The notes beneath the pieces are model-generated. The model worked only from the letters and a program-made list of their open reading frames with translations. It was not told where the DNA came from and made no database searches. This document shows, piece after piece, positions 14,503 through 21,158 of a DNA stretch of 21,718 bases. Both the position numbers and the translations under genes were made by a program. Each line of letters starts with the position of its first letter. Within the stretch, counting starts at the first letter, position 1. This DNA comes from a virus, in the IMG/VR virus record IMGVR_UViG_3300025652_000653, positions 1 to 21,718 of that record; one strand, 5' to 3'.

Positions 14503-14712
14503 ATGGATACGCTTTTCATAGGATTGACTCTTATGGCGGTGTTCACAAGCAGTGCCTTTGCAATAATTTGTTGTAAGGAAAGTACTGAGTTAAGGGCGGT
14601 TAATGCTCAACTACAAAGTGAACTGCTAGAAGATAAAATTAAGATTCAGACGGTACTAAAGGAGATTGCCTACTTACGGCGAGAGATTCCTAAACTTAAA
14701 GAGGGTAGTTAG
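14503..14712 (+). CDS. Membrane-anchored coiled-coil peptide, 69 aa
   Basis: Residues 3-24 (TLFIGLTLMAVFTSSAFAII) form a membrane segment or signal-like helix ending in CC. The rest is a charged, heptad-like helix (TELRAVNAQLQSELLEDKIK and onward). AAAAAGGAAAACTGAGCT upstream of the ATG provides a plausible ribosome binding site. The shape resembles an inner-membrane spanin, but no partner or lysis gene is present, so that is only one option. Confidence 0.6.
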   Translation: MDTLFIGLTLMAVFTSSAFAIICCKESTELRAVNAQLQSELLEDKIKIQTVLKEIAYLRREIPKLKEGS

Positions 14713-14747
14713 GATCACGAGAGAAATTTTTACCGAGAGAAAACTAA

Positions 14748-15194
14748 ATGACATACATCTTAGTAGATGATCCTAATAGGCACGAGACCTTCATGCGTGA
14801 CTTAGCTATTCGAATAGCAAAAGAAAGCAAGGATCATAAAACGAAGGTAGGGTGTATAGTATCTAAGGGTACTAACATCCTGTCATATGGTTACAATGGT
14901 ACCCCCTCTGGTTGTGATAACACAATGAGAGATGGTAATGGAAAGACGAACCATAATGTTATACATGCTGAACAAAATGCTATTGCTAAGCTAGCAAAAT
15001 CTACGCTGTCAGGAGAAGACGCGCACATGTATACCACATTGTTGCCTTGTACCACCTGCGCTACCTCGATCATACAAGCCGGTATCGTCCGTGTGTACTT
15101 CGAGGAATTTTACAAGGATCGTTCTGCCCTATCTGTTTTTAAAGAGGCGGGGGTAGCGGTCATCCATTTAAGAAGAAAAGAGAGAGGAGACTGA
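14748..15194 (+). CDS. Deoxycytidylate (dCMP) deaminase
   Basis: It converts dCMP to dUMP, feeding thymidylate synthesis. The zinc site is clear: H73-A-E75 in VIHAEQNAIA and C101/C104 in LLPCTTCATSI. GYNGTPSGCDN is the substrate-side segment typical of phage and cellular dCMP deaminases, and the 148-aa length is normal. It stands directly before the ribonucleotide reductase genes, forming a deoxynucleotide supply block. No thymidylate synthase is seen in the window. The start ATG at 14748 has GAGAG about 12 bases upstream, a weak site. A general cytidine/deoxycytidylate deaminase is the only real alternative. Confidence 0.92.
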   Translation: MTYILVDDPNRHETFMRDLAIRIAKESKDHKTKVGCIVSKGTNILSYGYNGTPSGCDNTMRDGNGKTNHNVIHAEQNAIAKLAKSTLSGEDAHMYTTLLPCTTCATSIIQAGIVRVYFEEFYKDRSALSVFKEAGVAVIHLRRKERGD

Positions 15195-15197
15195 TTT

Positions 15198-17186
15198 TTG
15201 AAATGTTATGGAATAGTTATCAATCATAAGAGGGATGATAGACTTACAGAACAGGCACTAAAACTACTGAAAAGTTATTATCTGGAAAAAGAGGAGACTT
15301 CCCCGCAAGAAGCGTTTGCAAGAGCAGCTGTTGCTTATAGTGGTGGAGACATGGGACTAGCTCAACGGATCTACAATTATGTATCCGAAGGCTGGTTTAT
15401 GTTTTCGTCACCAATCCTGAGCAACGCACCTAAGCCGGAAGAGAAACATGTAGGTCTCCCTATTAGTTGCTTTTTGTCTTATGTACCAGATACAGTAGGA
15501 GGATTGGCTAAGCACCACGAAGAAACCGCTTGGTTATCTGTTAAAGGGGGAGGTGTAGGTGGGCATTGGGCTGACGTAAGAGGTATTACTGAAAAGTCAC
15601 CGGGAGTTCTCCCGATGCTTAAAGTATCTGACGCTCAAATGACCGCTTTCAAACAAGGTAGAACTCGCAAGGGTTCTTACGCAGCCTACCTAGATATTGA
15701 TCACCCAGATATCATTGAGTTTATTAATTTTAAGGTACCAACAGGCGGTGACAGCAACCGGAAGTGTTTCAACTTGTTTAACGCTGTGAACCTTACTGAT
15801 GCCTTTATGCGAGCGGTACTAGATAATGCAGACTGGGAACTAAAATGTCCCCACACAGGGACCGTAACTGATACGCTACGTGCGAGAAACATCTGGGAAC
15901 GCTTACTGGAGGTTCGTTTCAGAACAGGGTCACCCTACCTCAACTTTATTGACACAGCTAATAAGGCACTACCTGATTACCAGAAGGCTATGGGACTTAA
16001 GGTACACGGTTCTAACTTGTGTAATGAGATACACTTAGCAACTAGTGAAGACCGTACAGCTGTATGTTGTTTGTCTTCTGTTAATCTAGAGCACTATCCT
16101 CTGTGGAAAGAGACAACCATGGTACAAGACCTCATTGAGTTTCTTGATAATGTGCTACAAGCTTTTGTGGACAATGCACCAGAGGAATTGAGCAAAGCCA
16201 AGTATAGTGCCATGAGGGAACGCTCTCTAGGATTAGGCGCTATGGGTTTTCACAGCTTGTTGATGAGTAAGAATATCGCTTGGGAAAGCCGTGAAGCTGC
16301 TGACCTTAATCGTGAGGTATTCGAATTTATTTCGGAAGGAGCTAAGGCATCTACGAGGAAGTTGGCGGTGTTGAAAGGAGTGGCTCCTGATGCGGCTGGT
16401 TATTCCAAAGTACGTAACGCTCACTTGCTGGCGATAGCTCCCAATGCAAACAGCAGTATCCTCTGTGGTACTAGTGCAAGTATTGAGCCTATTAAGGCAA
16501 ATGTATACACACACCGTACTAGGGCAGGCGCGGATGTCATTAAGATACCTCATCTAGTGAACTTACTAGAGTCATTAGGTAAGAATACTGAGGAAGAATG
16601 GGTATCTATAATGCAGAACGAGGGAAGTGTTCAACATCTAGACTACCTTACGGATCACCAGAAAGGTGTGTTCAAGACCTCCTTCGAGATAGATCAACTA
16701 TGGGTAGTTAAACATGCCGCCGATAGACAAGAGTTTATCTGTCAAGGACAGTCTGTTAACCTGTTCTTTCCTTCAGGATCAGACAGAAAGTATGTTAACA
16801 AAGTACACCTACAAGCTTGGAAATCGGGACTTAAAGGTTTGTACTATCTTCGAACAACAGCGGGAAGAACTGCTGATAAGGTAGGACAATCCGTGGAACG
16901 TCATGCGCTAAAAGATGATGAGGACTATACCGTTGTGTATGGTAAAGCAGACTGTCCTTGGTGTAAGAAGGCATGTGATTTGTTCTCTGAACGAGGTATG
17001 GTATATATGTACATAGACATCGGTGTTGCCGGTGTGACTGCGGCAGACGTTACTGGACGTGATGTAACTACAGTTCCTCAAATTTACGTTGGGGGCAAAT
17101 ACATTGAGAATGGATATCAAGGCCTCGTAGAATTCTTAGGGGAAGATCTCGAAGATGATGAGGAGTGTGTGGCATGTCAGGGATAG
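15198..17186 (+). CDS. nrdA: Class I ribonucleotide reductase large subunit fused to glutaredoxin
   Basis: It reduces ribonucleotides to deoxyribonucleotides with the small subunit encoded next. The active site is complete: C91 (PISCFLS), N273/C275/E277 (GSNLCNEI), a second redox Cys at 290/291 (AVCCLSSVNL), and the radical-path tyrosines Y549-Y550 (GLYYLRTT). Residues about 575-650 are a glutaredoxin domain with C586-P-W-C589 and cis-Pro P627 (TTVPQIYVGG). After it comes a tail ending EECVACQG (C657, C660), which resembles the redox-shuttle Cys pair of class I enzymes. The N-terminus starts straight at the catalytic region, with no room for an ATP-cone, so dATP shut-off is probably absent. 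The start is TTG at 15198, with AGAGGAG upstream. Confidence 0.93.
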   Translation: MKCYGIVINHKRDDRLTEQALKLLKSYYLEKEETSPQEAFARAAVAYSGGDMGLAQRIYNYVSEGWFMFSSPILSNAPKPEEKHVGLPISCFLSYVPDTVGGLAKHHEETAWLSVKGGGVGGHWADVRGITEKSPGVLPMLKVSDAQMTAFKQGRTRKGSYAAYLDIDHPDIIEFINFKVPTGGDSNRKCFNLFNAVNLTDAFMRAVLDNADWELKCPHTGTVTDTLRARNIWERLLEVRFRTGSPYLNFIDTANKALPDYQKAMGLKVHGSNLCNEIHLATSEDRTAVCCLSSVNLEHYPLWKETTMVQDLIEFLDNVLQAFVDNAPEELSKAKYSAMRERSLGLGAMGFHSLLMSKNIAWESREAADLNREVFEFISEGAKASTRKLAVLKGVAPDAAGYSKVRNAHLLAIAPNANSSILCGTSASIEPIKANVYTHRTRAGADVIKIPHLVNLLESLGKNTEEEWVSIMQNEGSVQHLDYLTDHQKGVFKTSFEIDQLWVVKHAADRQEFICQGQSVNLFFPSGSDRKYVNKVHLQAWKSGLKGLYYLRTTAGRTADKVGQSVERHALKDDEDYTVVYGKADCPWCKKACDLFSERGMVYMYIDIGVAGVTAADVTGRDVTTVPQIYVGGKYIENGYQGLVEFLGEDLEDDEECVACQG

Positions 17187-17204
17187 ACAAAGAGGAGAAC
17201 TACC

Positions 17205-18149
17205 ATGTCAGTAGTTGAAGCAAGCCTTGTTTTTAAGCCGTTTAAGTACGGTTGGGCAGTAGAAAAAGCTGTAGAGCATGAGAAAATGCACTGGCATGAA
17301 GGAGAATGTAAGCTCCAAGAAGATTTAGCCCAGTGGAAAATGGACCTAAATGATAATGAGAAGAACCACATCACACAGATATTACGACTGTTTACTCAGT
17401 CAGATGTTGTTGTGGCTGGTAACTATCTAGATCACTATTTGCCTTGTTTCAAGAATAACGAAATAAGAGCTATGTTATCTAGTTTCTCCAGCAGAGAATT
17501 TGTACATCAGAGAGCCTATGCACTCCTGAATGACACTCTAGGACTACCCGAAGAGGAGTTCTCTGCTTTCTTAGATTATGAGGAAATGAGAGATAAGGTT
17601 GATTTCATGGTAGATATCAACACTAAGAGTCACTCAGGACTTGCTAGCGCCGTAGCTAGGAGTGCTATTAACGAGGGTATGAGTCTGTTCTCTGCTTTCG
17701 TTATGCTCATAAATTACTCTCGTTTCGGTAAGATGCGAGGAATGTGCGAAATCGTACAATGGTCGCTACGAGATGAATCTCTCCACTGTGAAGGAATGAC
17801 TAAGCTTTTTAGAACTTACTGTGAAGAACACCCTAGGATTGTCAATGACTCTTTTAAGAAAGAGATATACGATATGGTGAGAGAAGCAGTAGCTCTGGAA
17901 GACAAGGTCATTGACTTAGCGTATGAAATGGGACCTATAGAAGGTCTTAAGGCAGAAGAGGTCAAGACATATATCAGGTTTATCGCAGATAGACGTTTGA
18001 TTGAGCTTGGACTTAAAGCAAACTATAAACAGAAAACAAACCCCTTGCCTTGGCTAGAACCACTAATGACTACCTCTCACGACAATTTCTTTGAGACAAC
18101 CGTCACAGAGTATAGTGCAGATGGACTAGCTGGTGAATGGGAATATTGA
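17205..18149 (+). CDS. nrdB: Class I ribonucleotide reductase small subunit
   Basis: It houses the di-metal/tyrosyl radical cofactor for the large subunit. All ligands are visible at the expected spacing: D67, E98 and H101 (SSREFVHQRAY), E157 (INEGMSLF), and E191 and H194 (LRDESLHCEG). Radical tyrosine Y105 sits four residues after H101, so this looks like a Tyr-radical enzyme rather than a Tyr-less subclass. The C-terminus ends in an acidic aromatic peptide (LAGEWEY), as expected for docking to the large subunit. At 314 aa it is compact but complete. It starts 18 bases after the large-subunit stop behind AAGAGGAG and is followed by a strong terminator. Confidence 0.95.
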   Translation: MSVVEASLVFKPFKYGWAVEKAVEHEKMHWHEGECKLQEDLAQWKMDLNDNEKNHITQILRLFTQSDVVVAGNYLDHYLPCFKNNEIRAMLSSFSSREFVHQRAYALLNDTLGLPEEEFSAFLDYEEMRDKVDFMVDINTKSHSGLASAVARSAINEGMSLFSAFVMLINYSRFGKMRGMCEIVQWSLRDESLHCEGMTKLFRTYCEEHPRIVNDSFKKEIYDMVREAVALEDKVIDLAYEMGPIEGLKAEEVKTYIRFIADRRLIELGLKANYKQKTNPLPWLEPLMTTSHDNFFETTVTEYSADGLAGEWEY

Positions 18150-18164
18150 TAAGAGACTTAGAGG

Positions 18165-18191
18165 ACCCCTAACAATAGTTAGGGGTTTTTT
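18165..18191 (+). terminator. Rho-independent terminator after the reductase genes
   Basis: A perfect 9-bp stem (ACCCCTAAC with GTTAGGGGT) and an AATA loop are followed by six T residues. It lies 15 bases after the small-subunit stop codon and closes the replication/nucleotide block before the MoxR/VWA module. Confidence 0.92.
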
Positions 18192-18217
18192 AAGCAACCC
18201 CGCACGACTCTTTTCCC

Positions 18218-18236
18218 AAAGGGTCTATAGAAGAAC
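18218..18236 (+). promoter_or_regulatory. Candidate phage promoter ahead of the MoxR/VWA module
   Basis: GGGTCTATAGAAGAACG lies between the terminator and the ATG at 18241. CTATAGAAG is identical to the start region of the SP6 promoter, and TATAGA is shared with the sites at 225 and 9649. Position after a terminator is where a new promoter is expected. The same 9-mer also occurs inside three genes (373, 11489, 17935), so it may not be specific. Confidence 0.35.
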
Positions 18237-18240
18237 GTAA

Positions 18241-18492
18241 ATGAATACATATAATGAACTTATGCAAGACGTAATGTCAACAGTAACTCACGTAGCTAAC
18301 TCAGAAGAGTGCAAGGCTCTTGTACGAGTAGCAACAGGAATTGTAGCAACTACATTATCCAAGAATGCTGTCAAAATGGCCACTACTCATCCGGTTGGAT
18401 TGGCCGTGGTTGGTGCAGTAGCAGTAAGCGCTGTAATCTATAGGACAATTAAAAGTCGTCAAAACGAACCAGTGGGTCAACGAGCTGCCTAA
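18241..18492 (+). CDS. Small membrane protein, 83 aa
   Basis: The N-terminal half (about 1-45) is a polar to amphipathic helix. Residues 47-68 (PVGLAVVGAVAVSAVIYRTI) form one membrane segment, and the C-terminus is basic (KSRQNEPVGQRAA). GAAGAACG upstream of the ATG is only a weak ribosome binding site. It is the first gene after the terminator and precedes the MoxR-like ATPase by 45 bases. It may be a membrane anchor or an unrelated early-type peptide; the sequence does not say. Confidence 0.65.
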   Translation: MNTYNELMQDVMSTVTHVANSEECKALVRVATGIVATTLSKNAVKMATTHPVGLAVVGAVAVSAVIYRTIKSRQNEPVGQRAA

Positions 18493-18537
18493 GGCAACCC
18501 ACAACTAACTATACAAAAATATTGGAGACTACCATAC

Positions 18538-19572
18538 ATGAATATTTCTAATGCAGTAGAAGTCGTAGCCCAGATGCTTCAACATAACTTGAACCTTCCA
18601 AAGAACTCTTCCGATGCCGCTTACCTTATCCCTATGTTGTGGTCTCTCCCCGGTGAGGGAAAAACTACAGCGGTGTGTGACTTGGCTGACTCACTTCAAT
18701 GGGACATCCGGACGGTGATTGTAGCCCAGTACGATGCAGGTGAGCTCGGTGGATTTCCGGTTATCGATCGGGAAAACGAACAGTACGTTCGGTACGCGCC
18801 GTTCTTCATGAAGGGCTTTGATAAGAAAAAGCCTACTATCTTGTTCTTGGATGAGATGCCTCAAGCTGGTACCGCTAACTTGAACGTATGCGCTCAGCTG
18901 ATTAACGAACGCCGTATTGGTGAGCATATCCTACCTGATAACGTATTCGTTGTAGCCGCAGGAAACCCAATGTCTGCTCGTGCTGGTACGACCCAGCTTC
19001 CTTCTCACTTGAAGGATCGGTTGACTCACTTGGATATCGAAACGGATCATGTGGCTTTTCGTGAGTATGCTCTGCAAAATAACTTTGCACCAGAGGTAAC
19101 GTCATTCATTAATGATCGTCCTGAGTACCTCCAGAAGTTTGATGCAAATCAGAACGCTTGCCCCTCACCTCGCTCTTGGGAACGGGTTAACTCAATCTTG
19201 GAACTCAACTTGGACTTGGGTCTGAGCCGGGGCACTCTGATGGGTCAGATTGGTGAAGCAGCGGTAACTGATTTCTTCGGTTACATGCGGATGTACAATG
19301 AGCTCCCAGACGTTCTTAACGAGATCTTCCCTAACCCAGAGAGTGCGGTTATCCCCGATGCCCCTGATGTTCTTTATGCGCTGTGCTCAAATATGTCCCA
19401 CAAGGTGACTGCGGAGACTGCGGAGGCGCTGGTTACTTACATTCGTCGTTTTACTAACAAAGAGTTTGCAGCTTTCTGTATCCGTGAGACAATTGCGCGT
19501 TCGCCTGAACTCAAGAAGTCTAAAGCTATTAGCTCTTGGGTTGTAACGGATGGTCGCGATTTGCTCTTGTAG
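18538..19572 (+). CDS. MoxR-like AAA+ ATPase
   Basis: MoxR-type ATPases work with VWA-domain partners to remodel or activate protein complexes. Here Walker A is SLPGEGKTT (about 36-44), Walker B is ILFLDEMPQ (about 101-109), and sensor 1 is AAGNP, followed by HLKDRLTHLDI, where an arginine finger would lie. The ELGGFP segment after the Walker A helix and the overall 344-aa length fit the family. The HExxH/VWA protein that usually partners such ATPases is two genes downstream. I found no TTA leucine codon and very few CTA codons in this frame, unlike the rest of the window. That suggests selection for high expression or a separate origin. Confidence 0.88.
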   Translation: MNISNAVEVVAQMLQHNLNLPKNSSDAAYLIPMLWSLPGEGKTTAVCDLADSLQWDIRTVIVAQYDAGELGGFPVIDRENEQYVRYAPFFMKGFDKKKPTILFLDEMPQAGTANLNVCAQLINERRIGEHILPDNVFVVAAGNPMSARAGTTQLPSHLKDRLTHLDIETDHVAFREYALQNNFAPEVTSFINDRPEYLQKFDANQNACPSPRSWERVNSILELNLDLGLSRGTLMGQIGEAAVTDFFGYMRMYNELPDVLNEIFPNPESAVIPDAPDVLYALCSNMSHKVTAETAEALVTYIRRFTNKEFAAFCIRETIARSPELKKSKAISSWVVTDGRDLLL

Positions 19573-19580
19573 GGGGTTCG

Positions 19581-19778
19581 ATGCTTAACCCTAGATTAAT
19601 AAATGTAGAGATTCTGGATTTCTCTAGGGGGACTATACTCCCCCTTAATAGTCAGAAATTCTTCGTCGCAATGGAAAGGGGGCCCGGAATTTTCCGGGTC
19701 AACGATGGTACATATGATTTCACATTCACTGAGAGTGAACTCTCGGATACTGGGTGGATTAGGAGAATAGATGGATAG
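19581..19778 (+). CDS. Small hypothetical protein, 65 aa, hairpin-rich gene
   Basis: I do not recognise it. AGGGGG at 19571-19576 places the start at the ATG at 19581, though the frame is open into the MoxR gene. Its stop overlaps the next ATG (ATGGATAG). The product looks like a small beta domain (INVEILDFSRG, KFFVAMERGPGIFRVND, TYDFTFTES). The gene contains at least three inverted repeats. As it sits between the ATPase and the VWA protein and is coupled to the latter, it may belong to the same complex. Confidence 0.65.
   Translation: MLNPRLINVEILDFSRGTILPLNSQKFFVAMERGPGIFRVNDGTYDFTFTESELSDTGWIRRIDG
19626..19758. repeat. Three inverted repeats clustered inside a small gene
   Basis: First, AGGGGGA and TCCCCCT around a 6-base loop (19626-19645). 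Second, CCCGGAA-TT-TTCCGGG (19683-19698), extendable by two pairs. Third, overlapping palindromes near 19735-19745, TTCACT-GAG-AGTGAA and GAGAGT-GA-ACTCTC. None is followed by a T-run, so they are not simple terminators. Confidence 0.6.
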
Positions 19779-20976
19779 CCAACTAAAAGTAAGCAGGGCT
19801 GTAACTAACCTTGCATTTTCGGAACCGTTTTTCGGGTCATGTCTATTGCAGTTAGCCGTACAACCTAGTGAGTTGGTACCTACGATGGGTACTGATGGGT
19901 TTAACGTTTTCTGGAATGACGACTTTGTGGCAGGTATTACAGAGGAGGAAACTAGGGGCGTTCTGGCTCATGAAGTGTTACACGTGATCTTTAAACACTG
20001 TGCCATGATGGAGGGAAAAGATCCTAAGTTGTGTAATGTGGCTATGGACTGGGCTATTAACCTTATACTCAGAGAGGCGCATTTTAGACTACCCGAAGGG
20101 GCCTTGTTCGACCCTTCTAAGAAGACAGCAGGTTGGGCTTGGGAAGAGATCTACCGGTATTTAGACAACATCCAGAAAGACCAGCCGGATGTTTTTAAAT
20201 ACACCCCGGGTAATGGCGGAGTACAACCTAGTGAAGATATGAAGCAGAAAATCAAAGAGCAGATTTCTAATTCTGAAGAACACGTGCAAAAAGGTGGTGG
20301 TCAGTCAGCTTCAGAAAGGGAAGAGTACGGAGCCAAGATTGATGATATGGTGATCAAAGCGTCTAACGCTGCTGGTTCATCTGGTAAGGGCTCTATACCG
20401 GGTGATATCAAGCGACGTATCAAGGATATACGGGAGCCTAAGATTCATTGGGCTGAACTGCTTCACAAAGAAGTTAAAAGCAAATACCCTATGGACTTCA
20501 CTTTCCGTAAGCCTAATCGTAAATTCTTAGGGGACGACCTCTATCTCCCTTCAATGGATGGAGAGGAGGTAGGACCAATCGTGATTGGTTTTGATAGCTC
20601 TGGGTCAGTTACGGAGGAAGAGACTAGGGCGTTTATCGGAGAAGCTAACTCTATCATCAATGATATCAAGCCTAGTTGCGTCTACTTGATGTCTGCGGAT
20701 TATAGGGTTGCTAACGTAGAGAAGTACGGGCAAGACGCTTGGTTTGATTACAGCACCTTTGAAACTGTGGGAGGGGGAGGTACCTCGTTCCAACCTGTGT
20801 TCCAATACGTGGAAGAACACCAAATCGAGCCAGACCAGCTGATTTACTTCTCTGACATGTGTGTCAGTAGGCATGACTACCCAAGTAAAGCCCCTCTATA
20901 CCCTGTGATATTTGTGGGCACACGAAATACGAAAGGTAACAACCCTTTCGGTACTTATATTAAATTGGAGGTATAA
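19771..20976 (+). CDS. Predicted metallopeptidase-like plus VWA protein (COG3864/DUF2201-type)
   Basis: The N-terminal domain carries HEVLH (67-71) within GVLAHEVLHVIFKH, a HExxH zinc-protease-like motif. CNVAMDWAIN (D93) could supply a third ligand. A linker rich in Gly, Ser and charged residues (about 145-215) leads to a VWA domain. Its metal-adhesion site is complete: DSSGS (275-279), T338 in GGGGTSF and D362 in YFSDM. This two-domain layout is that of the COG3864/DUF2201 proteins that pair with MoxR ATPases in bacteria. Whether the HExxH site cuts peptides is unknown. The start overlaps the previous stop, and the next gene starts in its stop (TAATG). At 401 aa it appears full length. Confidence 0.85.
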   Translation: MDSQLKVSRAVTNLAFSEPFFGSCLLQLAVQPSELVPTMGTDGFNVFWNDDFVAGITEEETRGVLAHEVLHVIFKHCAMMEGKDPKLCNVAMDWAINLILREAHFRLPEGALFDPSKKTAGWAWEEIYRYLDNIQKDQPDVFKYTPGNGGVQPSEDMKQKIKEQISNSEEHVQKGGGQSASEREEYGAKIDDMVIKASNAAGSSGKGSIPGDIKRRIKDIREPKIHWAELLHKEVKSKYPMDFTFRKPNRKFLGDDLYLPSMDGEEVGPIVIGFDSSGSVTEEETRAFIGEANSIINDIKPSCVYLMSADYRVANVEKYGQDAWFDYSTFETVGGGGTSFQPVFQYVEEHQIEPDQLIYFSDMCVSRHDYPSKAPLYPVIFVGTRNTKGNNPFGTYIKLEV

Positions 20977-21158
20977 TGAATTATTCAGAATTTAAGAACG
21001 AAGAATGGAACAGAAGTGAAGATGTTTCTGGGATGGGTTCATTCTTTTCACTATATGATCAGGGAAAGTATGAGGAACTGTACGATGAATCTTTTTGTCA
21101 GTATCGACCTGAGTTTAACAGATTGCAGAAATGTATAAAGAGAAGATTAAGAAAGTAG
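20976..21158 (+). CDS. Small hypothetical protein, 60 aa
   Basis: I do not recognise it. The ATG overlaps the VWA gene's stop (TAATG), with TTGGAGG about 6 bases upstream, so it is likely translated with that gene. The protein is acidic and aromatic in the first 45 residues (FFSLYDQGKYEELYDESF) and ends in a basic helix (RLQKCIKRRLRK). Its last 28 bases overlap the next reading frame. Confidence 0.65.
   Translation: MNYSEFKNEEWNRSEDVSGMGSFFSLYDQGKYEELYDESFCQYRPEFNRLQKCIKRRLRK

Noticed and set aside
17205-18149. Tyr-less or manganese-only variant of the reductase small subunit
   Set aside because: The radical tyrosine Y105 is present at the expected spacing from H101, and all six metal ligands are in place.
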